Shown: positions 53,271-63,012 of the stretch, piece after piece
Position numbering within the stretch: position 1 is the stretch's first letter
Layout of the letters: each line of letters opens with the position of its first letter
Assembly (NCBI GenBank): GCA_020638975.1
Contig: JACKHN010000013.1
Span: 1-64,000, forward strand
DNA: 64,000 nucleotides
Direction of reading: 5' to 3'
From: Planctomycetaceae bacterium
Lineage (GTDB): Bacteria; Planctomycetota; Planctomycetia; Pirellulales; Pirellulaceae
Notes under the pieces: generated by a model
The model's database searches: none
What the model was told of the DNA's origin: nothing
The model's input: the letters and a program-made list of their open reading frames with translations, nothing else
Translations under genes and position numbers: made by a program

Positions 53271-54416
53271 ATGAAGCGGATTTGCCGTCTAAGCAGAGCT
53301 GTCTGTTCTTGTCTCGCTCTATCGCTGCTGCTCGTTTGGCTGGCCGGCTCGGCGACGCCGACAGTTAACGGTGCGGATCGGATCATCCTGCGCAATCTGA
53401 AGATCATCACAGACAAGACGGTCACATCGTTTGATGAGGACGGCGTCCGCTTGAATACGACGCAGGTGCTCGGCTGGGACGAAATCGAGAAAGCCAAAAT
53501 CGCGCCCGATCAGCAAGCCGCTTTCGACGCGATGCTGGCCGAGTTGGGTGATCCTCTCTATCGCATTCACCAGCGCCTGTCAGTCGGCGATTATGAAGGC
53601 TTGCTGCCGCACGCCGAGGCAATCCAAGGACGATTTGTCAGTCGAACAAGCGATACGGCTTACACGGTTTTACAGGCGCTGATGTGGGGACGACTTGCCG
53701 TTGGGCAGCGGGAAGCGGCGTTGGCACCTTATCTTCAGTGCTACGACATCTTGCGTCGACGTGGTAAACCCGAAATTCGTCTTCCTGGCGAAAGGCAGAT
53801 GGTATTCGATGCTCGCACGGCGCTCTCCCCGGACCTCACGGCGGTGTGGTTCGATGCGACGGCAGCAAAAGCGGAGATGCCGAAAGTGTACGAAGTGATT
53901 CGTGGCATGAAGGATCGACCAGAAGGAGTCTTCATCTACTATGCGAGCCTGGCTTCGACCGCGGGAGACGACGAGACTGCTGGTAAAGTGCTCAGAGCGG
54001 TCAAATCAACAGAGCCGCCGATCAGCGAGTTGCGAGACATCGTCGCGGCACAACGCGAGATCCTGACCGGCGATTCACAAAACTTTGCCACACGACACTT
54101 GAGTGACAACATTGCCACTTTCAGCAGCGACAATTTGCCCCTCGGCTTGTATTGGCTGGGGCGGCAGCAAGTGAGTTCAGTCGATGTGGGAGTACAACAA
54201 CTTGGCCTGCTGCACCTCCTCCGCGTACCAGCTGTCTACGGCGACAGTCAGCCAGAATTGGCCGGTGCCGCTCTGTCGCTCGCGATGCAAAAGCTGGTCG
54301 AATTGAAAGATGTCCGGGGCAGTGTCGCGTTGCGTGGCGAGTTGCTGGCCAAGTATGGAAGCACCTATTCTGCGAAGCAACTCAACCGCCAAGCGGCCCC
54401 TAAAACACAACCGTGA
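53271..54416 (+). CDS. Secreted helical-repeat protein at the head of the ExbB/ExbD cluster
   Basis: A 381-residue protein from ATG at 53271, giving a signal peptide (CSCLALSLLLVWLAGSATPT). After ADRIILRNLKIITDKTVTSF and GVRLNTTQVLGWDEIEKAKI (a small beta domain also seen in cluster partners) the sequence is alpha-helical and TPR-like (AYTVLQALMWGRLAVGQREA). No catalytic motif is visible. It precedes exbB by 48 bases. It is likely an envelope component of the same machine. Confidence 0.62.
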   Translation: MKRICRLSRAVCSCLALSLLLVWLAGSATPTVNGADRIILRNLKIITDKTVTSFDEDGVRLNTTQVLGWDEIEKAKIAPDQQAAFDAMLAELGDPLYRIHQRLSVGDYEGLLPHAEAIQGRFVSRTSDTAYTVLQALMWGRLAVGQREAALAPYLQCYDILRRRGKPEIRLPGERQMVFDARTALSPDLTAVWFDATAAKAEMPKVYEVIRGMKDRPEGVFIYYASLASTAGDDETAGKVLRAVKSTEPPISELRDIVAAQREILTGDSQNFATRHLSDNIATFSSDNLPLGLYWLGRQQVSSVDVGVQQLGLLHLLRVPAVYGDSQPELAGAALSLAMQKLVELKDVRGSVALRGELLAKYGSTYSAKQLNRQAAPKTQP

Positions 54417-54464
54417 TCCCCTGAAACTCTAATCCCCAACACACACGCCCTTTGAGGAATCAAC

Positions 54465-55289
54465 ATGGATTGCAACGCCGGATTCGGGAGATCGTTAACC
54501 GCTCGCTGGCGACGTGCTTTGCCGATCTATCTCGCCGTATCTTTGCTCTTTGCCGGGTTCGCATGCCTGTTACCGGCAACGATCGTGTTTGGGCAAGGCG
54601 ATGAAGTCTTAGAGGATGTCGGGGGCGGAATGCCAACAACCTCGCCCGAAGCGAAGACCCGGACGGTACTTGATACGGTAATCGATGGCGGGATCGTCGG
54701 ACTCTTTATCATCTTGCTGTCCGTCGTCTCGGTCGGATTCATCATCGAACATTTCATGACCATCCGCAAAACAACGCTGATGCCGGACGTCGTCGCAGCG
54801 GATTTGGAGGAATTAATCGCAAAGGGACAAGTCGACCAAGCGATCGAGTACTGTAATGACCCCGTCAATCACTCGATGTTCGCAACGGTCGTGCTAGCCG
54901 GGTTGGAACGTTACAAGGGCTCCGAGTTCGGATTCGCGGAGTACAAGGCAGCAGTTGAAGAGGCTGGAGAAGACCAAACTGGTTCGTTGTATCGCAAGAC
55001 CGAAGTCCTTGGATTAATTGGATCGATCGCACCCATGCTTGGTTTGACTGGAACGGTGCTTGGCATGATCAAGGCCTTCAATACGATCGCGGCGACTGAC
55101 GGCGCCGCCAAGCCAGCGGAGTTGGCGGGCGGGATCGGACAAGCCCTGGTGACGACTTTAATGGGTTTGGTCGTGGCGATTCCGACGATGGTCGCGTTCA
55201 GCTACTTCCGCAACAAGATCGACTCCATCATTGCGGAAGCTGGGAAGCGAGTCGAACAAGTTCTCATGCCACTCGGTCGCCGCAAATAA
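54465..55289 (+). CDS. ExbB/TolQ/MotA-type proton channel
   Basis: A 274-residue protein. An unusual N-terminal signal-like helix (IYLAVSLLFAGFACLLPATI) and periplasmic linker precede the canonical three helices: IDGGIVGLFIILLSVVSVGF, IAPMLGLTGTVLGMIKAF and ALVTTLMGLVVAIPTMVAFS, with the TLMGLVVAIP signature. With ExbD it converts proton flow into movement or energy in the envelope. First of a run ExbB-ExbD-ExbD-TPR. Confidence 0.93.
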   Translation: MDCNAGFGRSLTARWRRALPIYLAVSLLFAGFACLLPATIVFGQGDEVLEDVGGGMPTTSPEAKTRTVLDTVIDGGIVGLFIILLSVVSVGFIIEHFMTIRKTTLMPDVVAADLEELIAKGQVDQAIEYCNDPVNHSMFATVVLAGLERYKGSEFGFAEYKAAVEEAGEDQTGSLYRKTEVLGLIGSIAPMLGLTGTVLGMIKAFNTIAATDGAAKPAELAGGIGQALVTTLMGLVVAIPTMVAFSYFRNKIDSIIAEAGKRVEQVLMPLGRRK

Positions 55290-55332
55290 AGTCGCGGCAA
55301 TTGACTAATGATATCTGACAAGTGACCTCCTC

Positions 55333-55749
55333 ATGCGCCTCACCAAACGTCGCCGCAACACACGTCCCGAGATGGACATGACTCCAATGATCGACATCGT
55401 ATTCTTGTTGATCATCTTTTTCATGACGGTGACGCAAGTGTCGAAGCTAAACAAAGAGCAGCTTGAATTGCCGAAGCTCCAAGGAACAGAAGACCAAAAG
55501 CCGTCCGTGCTGACCGTCAACGTATCCGAGACCGGCGAAATCCGCATCTCGGGGCGGACGCTTTCGAGCGGCGAGTTTGTATCGCTGGTCAATCGCGAAC
55601 TGCGTCGAGTCGGTGACGATCCGAATCTGTTGGGAATCGTCATCCGAGCCGACCAGCGAGGAGCCAGTGCCGGAGTAAACGACATTGTCGAGGCGTTAAA
55701 TAAGTTACAAATCAAACGCGTGAGAATCGCCGTTGAAGTACCACAATGA
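55333..55749 (+). CDS. ExbD/TolR-type protein 1
   Basis: A 138-residue protein: a basic N-terminus (MRLTKRRRNTRPEMDMTPM), one helix IDIVFLLIIFFMTVTQVSKL with the proton-path Asp, and a periplasmic domain (VNVSETGEIRISGRTLSSGE, LLGIVIRADQRGAS). It works with ExbB. It lies 43 bases after exbB and is separated from the second exbD by a long hairpin repeat. Confidence 0.93.
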   Translation: MRLTKRRRNTRPEMDMTPMIDIVFLLIIFFMTVTQVSKLNKEQLELPKLQGTEDQKPSVLTVNVSETGEIRISGRTLSSGEFVSLVNRELRRVGDDPNLLGIVIRADQRGASAGVNDIVEALNKLQIKRVRIAVEVPQ

Positions 55750-55760
55750 GCAGGGAGCGA

Positions 55761-55832
55761 AGAGCGGAGGGTCAAGAGTCAAGAGCCAGAAGTAGAAATG
55801 TGACTGGCTCTTGACTCTCGACCCTCCGCTCT
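55761..55832. repeat. Long palindrome between the two exbD genes
   Basis: The arms 55761-55789 (AGAGCGGAGGGTCAAGAGTC, then AAGAGCCAG) and 55804-55832 match at 28 of 29 positions as inverse complements with a 14-base loop. It would form a very stable hairpin in the mRNA. It differs in sequence from the family A palindromes. It may be a REP-type element inserted in the operon. Confidence 0.85.
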
Positions 55833-55841
55833 AGACCAACC

Positions 55842-56261
55842 ATGAAACTATCAAGCCGCAAAGTACAACACGAGCAAAAGGTCGCCTTGTCGATGACGAG
55901 CATGATCGATGTCGTGTTTTTGTTGTTGATCTTCTTCATGACAACGGCCAGTTTCGTAAAGACGGAACGCGATCTCGATTCCGCGATCAAGGTGAACGAA
56001 AATTCGACCGCTCAAGCCAGCGACTTGGAACCGGCCATCGTCGAGATCGTGGCTGGCGGCAGAGGCTTTGTCTTTCGTGTCGGATCACGCGAATTGGTCT
56101 CGGAAGAAGAGTTGACGAACGTGTTGCGGGCTTTTCCAAACAAGTTGGATGGCGCGTTTGTGCGAGTCAGTGATGGTGCCCCGTTCCGCATGGCGGCGGC
56201 AGCGATTCAAGCTTGTAAGGATGCGGACTTTGTTTCGGTGTCTTATGTCCCCAAGGATTGA
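55842..56261 (+). CDS. ExbD/TolR-type protein 2
   Basis: A 139-residue ExbD: N-terminal KVALSMTSM, helix IDVVFLLLIFFMTTASFVKT with the membrane Asp, and a periplasmic domain (EIVAGGRGFVFRVGSRELVS, DGAFVRVSDGAPFRMAAAA). It is diverged from the first copy, so a heteromeric ExbD complex is possible. The next gene starts inside its end (56245), so the two are coupled. Confidence 0.92.
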   Translation: MKLSSRKVQHEQKVALSMTSMIDVVFLLLIFFMTTASFVKTERDLDSAIKVNENSTAQASDLEPAIVEIVAGGRGFVFRVGSRELVSEEELTNVLRAFPNKLDGAFVRVSDGAPFRMAAAAIQACKDADFVSVSYVPKD

Positions 56262-58827
56262 TAACGCAATAGAAAGAGCGTGGCTGACGACAACAGTAAC
56301 GTCCACGATCGTGCTGACGATGTGTGCCATCGTACTCGTGTTCGCTCCTTTGTGCGCGATTGGCTCCCCGGAAGACGACCGCCTGGAAAGCCTTCTTACA
56401 CGTTTGGGATTGATCGAACTCCAAACCGTTCACTTGGAGCAAGTACTCGCCGCTGAAACCGACGAGGCGAATCGCGTCGCACTCGCCAGACGTCTGGCCG
56501 ATGTCTATGCCGGGCAGTTGCTTGCGTTCTCCGACGAGGCCGACAAATATGACGAGGTAGTCCAGAAAATCGACGCCTTGCTCGAAAAAGTCCCTTCCGC
56601 CAAGACTTCGTTGCTGGAAGTCATGCTGTTGCAAGCGGATTACTATCGCGCGGAAGGATTAGTCGGAAAGTGGATCGCCGATCGAAACGACACGACCAGT
56701 CGAGACGGTGCTCGAGACATTCTCGACCGCATCGCTCCTGAGTTGAATCGCCTTCAGACGGAACTCAACGCCCGACAGGACAAGCTGATTGAGGAAGTGA
56801 ACGCGTTGGAGGACGGCGAACCGCTAAAGCTAAAGGAGAAAGAACTAACAACGCTTCAAGCCATCGTTGGTCGAGCTTCCTACTTTGCGGCCTGGTCAAG
56901 CTACTATCGCGGGCTGACGAAGAACTCGTCCGCCGACTACGATATTGCGTTGGCGATCTTCCGTCAATTGCTCGGGATCGGTGACAGCTATGACGATGTC
57001 GACGCTGAGTATCTGGGCTTGGAATCGATTTGGCGGTCGCGGACTTTGATCGGACTGGCGCTGACCGAAGCTGCTTTGAATCACGCACCGCAGAGCGATC
57101 GTTGTTTCGAGTTGCTCAATCACCCTTCGGTTCCGCCGCAGTTGCGAGATCAAGCTGGCTACTGGCGACTGCAATCGTTGCTGAACGTCGAACGCTACGC
57201 GGAAGCAGCCACATTTGCCTCGCAACATATAGCCGCCTTCAAGGATGCGGCGACGCAGGGACAAGTGAGTTTCTGCGTCAGCTTGATACAAGCGGCTTAC
57301 GCCGGTGGTGCCGGGGTGAATGCGGAGGCTCGAGCGCTGGGCGTGTTAGGGCTCGGCGGCTTAATCAAGATCGGTCAGCGTGGCACAGCCAAACAATTGA
57401 TGGCGAAGTACGAGGTCGCGTTGGAGGACGACGCTGGCTTCTACCTGCGTTGGTTGCAAGGCCAGCAACAGTTTGAACGAGCCGAGCAAACCAAGAAAGA
57501 CGAGGACTACGCGCTCGCTGCTGAGAATCTCACGCTGGCGCTGCGTGATCCGGCGGCGAACGACGATCTTTCATCGGCGGGCCAGTGCCGCAGCCAACTG
57601 GCGTGGTGCCTGTATCGGCAGGGGAAGTACGACGCTGCAGGCAGGGACTTCCAACTCGCGGCCGAACGACTGATCGCCGCGCGAGATAACCAAGCCGTCG
57701 ACTCGGCTTGGATGGGGTTCGTCGCATTTCAAGCGGCGAGCAAGTCGGCACCACGTTTCAAGGACGCCGCGATTGACATGTTGAACATGATCAAACGCGA
57801 GTTCCCCAAGCACGAGTATGCCAAGCGCGCGGACTACTACATCGGCAAGATGCGGCAAAGCACTTCGCCGGCCGAAACACTTCGCAGCTTGCAGAACGTC
57901 TCGCCCGATTCACCGGACTATCTTACCGCTCGTTACGAGATCGCGACCCTCCTGTACGCGGAATGGGTAAAGGCCGCAAACGACGAGAAGGCCGAAGTCA
58001 CGCGACAGTTGTTCGATGCGACAGACGTATACCTTAAATTGAGCAAGTCGGAGTCCGATAAGAGTCGTCTCGTACGATCAGCAAACCAAGCTGCCAATGT
58101 CGCCTTGAATGGAGCAACTCCGAATATTGAAGCCGCCACAAAGTATTTGGCACAGGCGAGTTCGCACGCGACGGCCTTACCAGCATCGCACTCGGCGGTT
58201 GTCGAGTCGCATTTTCACGCGATGCAACTAGCTCAGAAGCAAGGCGATGCATTGCAAGAGCGGCTGAATGCCGGTTGGCTGGTCGCCAATGCGGTTGGTT
58301 CGCGATACGAATTGGCGGCGATCATCGTCATGGCTCGCACGATGGACAAAAAGGTGGCGGCATCCTCCGACAGCGAGGACATCAAAGAAGCGTTCGCGAT
58401 CTACCAACGGTTGGTTGCATTATTGGGTGATTCGCCGGAGGCGATTCGAGCCAGCAAGAATGCTCAGGTCGCCAACTCAAGACTCGCCAGCTATGCGGCG
58501 AGACTAGGCCGAAACGACGTCGCAGCACAGTGCATGGAGAACTTGCTGGCCGCGAGCGACGGCCCGCCCAGCAAGTCCTATTTGCGCCGCGCAGGACTCG
58601 CCAGCTTCGCGGCCAAAAATTTCGAGGCTGCGATTGGGCATTGGCGGACATTAGTTCGCGGATTGCCGAAAGGGTCCGACGAGTGGTTCGAAGCGAAATA
58701 CCATCAGCTTGCTTGTTTGTTTGAGTTGGATAAGGCACAGGCCCGCATCGCCTACGATCAATTCAAACTGCTGTACCCAGATCTCGGACCACCAGCCTGG
58801 CGCGACAAGTTTCAGGCTTTGAAGTAA
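56245..58827 (+). CDS. Large TPR protein with N-terminal membrane anchor
   Basis: An 860-residue protein from ATG at 56245, overlapping exbD by 17 bases; an earlier start at 56149 is less likely. A membrane helix or signal (VLTMCAIVLVFAPLCAIG) is followed by tandem TPR-like helix pairs over the whole length (for example LAWCLYRQGKYDAAGRDFQL, EFPKHEYAKRADYYIGKM, AGLASFAAKNFEAAIGHWRT). It resembles TPR partners encoded next to ExbB/ExbD in planctomycetes and may act as a periplasmic scaffold. No enzyme motif. Confidence 0.78.
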   Translation: MSPRIDNAIERAWLTTTVTSTIVLTMCAIVLVFAPLCAIGSPEDDRLESLLTRLGLIELQTVHLEQVLAAETDEANRVALARRLADVYAGQLLAFSDEADKYDEVVQKIDALLEKVPSAKTSLLEVMLLQADYYRAEGLVGKWIADRNDTTSRDGARDILDRIAPELNRLQTELNARQDKLIEEVNALEDGEPLKLKEKELTTLQAIVGRASYFAAWSSYYRGLTKNSSADYDIALAIFRQLLGIGDSYDDVDAEYLGLESIWRSRTLIGLALTEAALNHAPQSDRCFELLNHPSVPPQLRDQAGYWRLQSLLNVERYAEAATFASQHIAAFKDAATQGQVSFCVSLIQAAYAGGAGVNAEARALGVLGLGGLIKIGQRGTAKQLMAKYEVALEDDAGFYLRWLQGQQQFERAEQTKKDEDYALAAENLTLALRDPAANDDLSSAGQCRSQLAWCLYRQGKYDAAGRDFQLAAERLIAARDNQAVDSAWMGFVAFQAASKSAPRFKDAAIDMLNMIKREFPKHEYAKRADYYIGKMRQSTSPAETLRSLQNVSPDSPDYLTARYEIATLLYAEWVKAANDEKAEVTRQLFDATDVYLKLSKSESDKSRLVRSANQAANVALNGATPNIEAATKYLAQASSHATALPASHSAVVESHFHAMQLAQKQGDALQERLNAGWLVANAVGSRYELAAIIVMARTMDKKVAASSDSEDIKEAFAIYQRLVALLGDSPEAIRASKNAQVANSRLASYAARLGRNDVAAQCMENLLAASDGPPSKSYLRRAGLASFAAKNFEAAIGHWRTLVRGLPKGSDEWFEAKYHQLACLFELDKAQARIAYDQFKLLYPDLGPPAWRDKFQALK

Positions 58828-58868
58828 CATGTTGGGTAGACATTTCGTCAAAGGAAAAGGAATCTAAG

Positions 58869-59081
58869 TTGGCCGAACAAAGAAAACAAAAAGTCAGTCG
58901 CCCGGTGTGCCCCGAGCACTGGCAGAAGTTACGCGAGAAAGGTCTTGAGGGCCGGTCGTTCTGGGCCAGACTCCTGGCATCGGGCAAAGTTAATAGGGTG
59001 TTGAACGAGCAGGGTTTCGTCAAATCAAATACCGAATGCAGGTTCTGCAAAAAAAAGCCTGCTGCTGACGAAGGCGAATGA
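58869..59081 (+). CDS. Small basic zinc-ribbon protein
   Basis: A 70-residue protein starting at TTG (58869), supported by AAAGGAA eight bases upstream. It has RPVCPEHWQKLREKGLEG near the N-terminus and TECRFCKKK near the C-terminus, giving Cys/His and CxxC pairs that could bind one zinc. It is basic overall. No family is recognised. Placed between the TPR and the large membrane-protein gene, so it may belong to the operon. Confidence 0.5.
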   Translation: MAEQRKQKVSRPVCPEHWQKLREKGLEGRSFWARLLASGKVNRVLNEQGFVKSNTECRFCKKKPAADEGE

Positions 59082-59246
59082 CACCAACCACGATGACGAA
59101 TTGCCGTGCATCGTCGGTGCCATTTGGCAGGCTGCCGAAGGGGGGTAACGTGCTACAATTAGTATCCGGACGACGACCGGACGCCAACTTGATGGCGACC
59201 GAAAGGCCTAGCTCGTTTTGTACTCTTCACACGTCGAAAGCCTCCG

Positions 59247-62200
59247 TTGAACCAGCCCAAGCCACCGCCGCAAACGCTTCAGCCCGATGACGAACGAAAG
59301 ATTCAGGTGTTCCTGGAACGTGCCTCGTCAATTGTGCTGGAACGTCCGGTCTTGGATTTGCCGCATTGGCGTCGCTTGGTCTCGCTGGCCGAAGAACTTG
59401 GGCTGAGCGATGAAGAGCTGCAGAATACCGTCAATGATTTGCGTCAACGCGGAGTGATCACCGAGATCGATCTCAGCCCACCCAAGCCGCCACCGTTGCC
59501 GAGCAAGCAGGGCAACGTGGCACTAGAGGTTCTCGCACAGTCGGGTCCTGAACAAGATTTTTCGCTCACGCCGCCCGTTCCACCTCCTCCTCCGCCAACA
59601 AGTTCGACGCAGCAAACGGGGACACCGCCGAAATCTGGCAACCATTCGCGGACTCCACCTTCGCCGAACCAGCGAGTTGCCGATCTCTCGTCGGATGAAC
59701 GTCTGCACCGCTATACTGCACGGGCCCGCGAGATCATTGCCGAGCAGCGAGGGTTCGGGGCACGAACTCAAGCGTTGCTCGCTGTGACTGCTGACGAGTT
59801 TGGGCTCAGCGAGAAAGAAGCCACGACGGCCCTGCAGTCTTTGAACACCGAGACCACCGCACCACCACCGCCTCCTCCTCCTCCTCCCTCGACCAACCGC
59901 GCGAGTGCAAAGGGATCAGCGACCGACACCCCGTCGGCTGAAGAACTTGCCGATCATCGTCGTTGGCGCGTGGAGGGCGCACCGCCTCCCGAACCGCCAC
60001 CTCCGACGCGGAAGCCAGAACAGATCTATCGCGATTACCTCAGTGCTTCACTGGCACAGATCACCGATGGCCTCGTACCAACGCTGCTGGAACGAAAATT
60101 TGTGAAGCACGGCACCTCCGTTTTGGGGCTTGCCAAGACGTTCGCCCGGCATCTGGTTTACGAAGAAGCGGCAGAGAAGGGGTTGCGATTCGAGTCAAAT
60201 CGCACGGACATTGATTCGGACGTGGACTCACGAGCGAGTGGTTCGGAAAGTGACGCGTTGTGTGACGCGAACGTAAAACTATTCTTGGAGCGATCCGTTC
60301 CGATTCTATCGTTGCACCGAGGTATCAATGCCAAGAGCCGCGTTTTGCTGAATGCCTTGGCGAGCGAACTTGGCCTTTCCAGCGAACAAGTGGAGCGGGC
60401 AATCGCTGCCACTCAGTTTCGCACCAATACATCGCGAGAAGATGCCGACGCTCTGCAGCAAGAGCGATTGGTCGGCTTTCGCGAGTTGGTTCAAGGGGCG
60501 TTGATCAGTTTGCCCAGGAAACTGCTGACGTTCGATATTGAAGAGAATCTGCGTCGTCACGGCGAAGAACGCCACGGAATCAAGCCAGATCTCGTAGGGA
60601 GTTCTATTCGCGAAGTATGCACCTCCCTCGAGATTCGTCAGATTTCTGAACAGCAGGCTCGGGGGCACATCGAGCACTTGGTCGATGCGAAGCTTGGCGA
60701 GAATGCTCGAATACAAGATGACGTTCGACTTCGCATCGAATCCGAGGGCAAGCAGTGGGGGCTGAACGCTGAGCAAGTCGGGGCAATCATTAAGGAAAGA
60801 ACACGACTTCACGACAAGCGAAATCGCACAGAACGCAACTTTACGCACGGAGCACTATTTGCGGCGAGTGTGGCTGCACTGATCGTTGTCGGATTCTTCG
60901 GTTGGGTCGCGATCCGGAAGTACTCTCTAAGGTTACAACCGGTCGAGATTGCTTCCGTCGAACCAAGTGTCCCGATACCAATCGTTGTTGAGGACTCGGA
61001 CGTCGACACTTCTTGGTGGGGTGAAGAGTTGGAGTTTGTCATGAGTGCTGCTCGCCGCGAGATGCGATCGCAGCGTGTGACGCTCGTCCAAGTCGAATCC
61101 AAACGGTCGAGTGAACGGCGATCTGCGTATGAGAAGCTCGTTGGTGGATTGTTCGGCAAGGATCTTAAAGCAGCACAACGTGATTTGCAAATACAAGTGG
61201 TGTCGTATTGCTACGCGCGAGATCCCGATCCACAAGCGGCTCGACAATTACTTGATCGATTGATCGCCCGAATTCCTCGATCGGAACGCGATCTGCGTGC
61301 GGACGACGCGCTCTACGGTGAGGCTTTTCTCGCTACCAAAGCCGTCGTCAGCATGGTCACGCAGGCTGCGGACGAACGGCAGGTCGAGGCTTCGACGGAG
61401 TTGGGACGCGCGATCGGACGCACAATCGACCCCGGCCTCGATCCCCCGACGCTACAACAGCATGCCTATGAGGGCGTCGCCGAACGCCTCTATCGTTTGT
61501 TGATCGCGCTCGCTAAGAGCGAACCGACACGAGTGGCATCCGCACACGCCGTCGTCGCCGAGCAGACGGCCGCTTATCTAGATTCCGCAAAGCTTGAAAA
61601 GTTGAACACAGACTTCCTGGTGGTTGTGTTGTCCGGGGCTAATCCCGCATGGCGGCCTTACGAGGCGTTAATCCGTCAGACCGTCGCCTCGAAGAGCGCG
61701 ATCAACGTCGTTCGAATGCTCGAAGTTTATGAGAAGACAACTGACTCGGAATTGCAAAGCCTGCTGGCCGAGTCGTTGATTGCACGCATCGGCACAGTGC
61801 CTGAATCCCGCGAGGTCGCTGCCGTGGCTAGTGCGGTACGCAAATCGCTCGGCGTTGCCGTGGACGATATCGATAACAAACGACTGTCGCGATTCGTTAT
61901 TGGTGCCAACAGCTTACTTGGCGAACCGCGAGCCGACATCAAAGATCCTGAAGCGTTATTGGCGGAGATCGTCAGCCTTGCCTATCACAGCACGCTGGGA
62001 TGTGCCGTCGCCCAGGGGAGTTCGGGGAATGCCACCTTCGACACGCTCGCCGAGCAAGATCCCGCTGCGTTCCTCACACCGGACAAACCTTCCGAGCCCC
62101 GCGTCCGCGACGAGCCGAAAATGCTCGAACCGACAGCGATCCGGATGTTGAACGATCGGCTAAAGATGTTGCTGAATCCTCGAACGAGTCCCGTGACAAA

Positions 62201-63002
62201 GTTCGGCTTTATCGAATCGATCGCCGGGCTCACGGATCGTGTCGATGATTTGGCACCGGATCAGGCTGCCGCCCTGGCGACTTATCTACTGGGAAAGAAG
62301 CGAGTTGAGGAACATCGGGCCATCCTTCCGCATATCGAGGAACTCGGAAAGTGGAAGCACGTTCGAATGGCGGTTGCGGATCAGCTGGAAGAAGTCGGCA
62401 TCAACCGCGAGCAACTGCAAGAGATTATTTCGAAGTTATTGCGACGCGAGTACACGATCGCGAACGGAGACGTGGGTCGCGAGGCGCTGCGCGTCGAGTT
62501 GCTACAAACTGCGCTAGCCGACGCCAAAAAGGAAGATGTCGGGGACCAGGATAGGTTTCAGATCTATAATGATGCTGCCCAGGCGTTGTATGACTTCTAT
62601 ACATCACAGGCAATCTTGCTCCGAACGACGGAGTGGCCCGAGGAGCCCGTTACGCCAACCGTGGTCGCACGAGCGATGCTGGACAGCCGAGCGAGCGAAC
62701 TGCTGGAAGCGAAACTTTCGGCGGATAACAAAATGCAAGTTCAGCAAGTTCACGTCGACTTGCGATCGATCGACTATCTGGCGACGAATGACTTGCAGAA
62801 GCTCGTAATGTTGAATCGCATATGGTTGCGGTTACTGGCAATCGAGTTTTCGGTAAAGCAACCTTCACGAAGCACGGAAGGGAATACAATCGTTGAACGG
62901 CTTGCGAGTCAGGATCGCGATGCGAAACATGTCTTGATTCAGTTACGCGATGGGCAAGAAGCAATCCTACGAATGTGGCTGCTGCTAAACGGCACCGAGT
63001 GA
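59247..63002 (+). CDS. Large membrane protein with repeated helical modules and proline-rich linkers
   Basis: A 1251-residue protein from TTG at 59247. The N-terminal 530 residues are likely cytoplasmic: four related helical modules of about 45 residues (near 20-75, 150-200, 345-395 and 480-520), each ending in a motif like LASELGLSSEQVERAI or LAEELGLSDEELQNTV, joined by linkers such as PPVPPPPPP. A single transmembrane helix (LFAASVAALIVVGFFGWVAI, near 533) is followed by about 700 helical residues without known motif. It is in line with the secreted gene that follows. The family is not recognised. Confidence 0.75.
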   Translation: MNQPKPPPQTLQPDDERKIQVFLERASSIVLERPVLDLPHWRRLVSLAEELGLSDEELQNTVNDLRQRGVITEIDLSPPKPPPLPSKQGNVALEVLAQSGPEQDFSLTPPVPPPPPPTSSTQQTGTPPKSGNHSRTPPSPNQRVADLSSDERLHRYTARAREIIAEQRGFGARTQALLAVTADEFGLSEKEATTALQSLNTETTAPPPPPPPPPSTNRASAKGSATDTPSAEELADHRRWRVEGAPPPEPPPPTRKPEQIYRDYLSASLAQITDGLVPTLLERKFVKHGTSVLGLAKTFARHLVYEEAAEKGLRFESNRTDIDSDVDSRASGSESDALCDANVKLFLERSVPILSLHRGINAKSRVLLNALASELGLSSEQVERAIAATQFRTNTSREDADALQQERLVGFRELVQGALISLPRKLLTFDIEENLRRHGEERHGIKPDLVGSSIREVCTSLEIRQISEQQARGHIEHLVDAKLGENARIQDDVRLRIESEGKQWGLNAEQVGAIIKERTRLHDKRNRTERNFTHGALFAASVAALIVVGFFGWVAIRKYSLRLQPVEIASVEPSVPIPIVVEDSDVDTSWWGEELEFVMSAARREMRSQRVTLVQVESKRSSERRSAYEKLVGGLFGKDLKAAQRDLQIQVVSYCYARDPDPQAARQLLDRLIARIPRSERDLRADDALYGEAFLATKAVVSMVTQAADERQVEASTELGRAIGRTIDPGLDPPTLQQHAYEGVAERLYRLLIALAKSEPTRVASAHAVVAEQTAAYLDSAKLEKLNTDFLVVVLSGANPAWRPYEALIRQTVASKSAINVVRMLEVYEKTTDSELQSLLAESLIARIGTVPESREVAAVASAVRKSLGVAVDDIDNKRLSRFVIGANSLLGEPRADIKDPEALLAEIVSLAYHSTLGCAVAQGSSGNATFDTLAEQDPAAFLTPDKPSEPRVRDEPKMLEPTAIRMLNDRLKMLLNPRTSPVTKFGFIESIAGLTDRVDDLAPDQAAALATYLLGKKRVEEHRAILPHIEELGKWKHVRMAVADQLEEVGINREQLQEIISKLLRREYTIANGDVGREALRVELLQTALADAKKEDVGDQDRFQIYNDAAQALYDFYTSQAILLRTTEWPEEPVTPTVVARAMLDSRASELLEAKLSADNKMQVQQVHVDLRSIDYLATNDLQKLVMLNRIWLRLLAIEFSVKQPSRSTEGNTIVERLASQDRDAKHVLIQLRDGQEAILRMWLLLNGTE

Positions 63003-63012
63003 GTGAGTTGAA

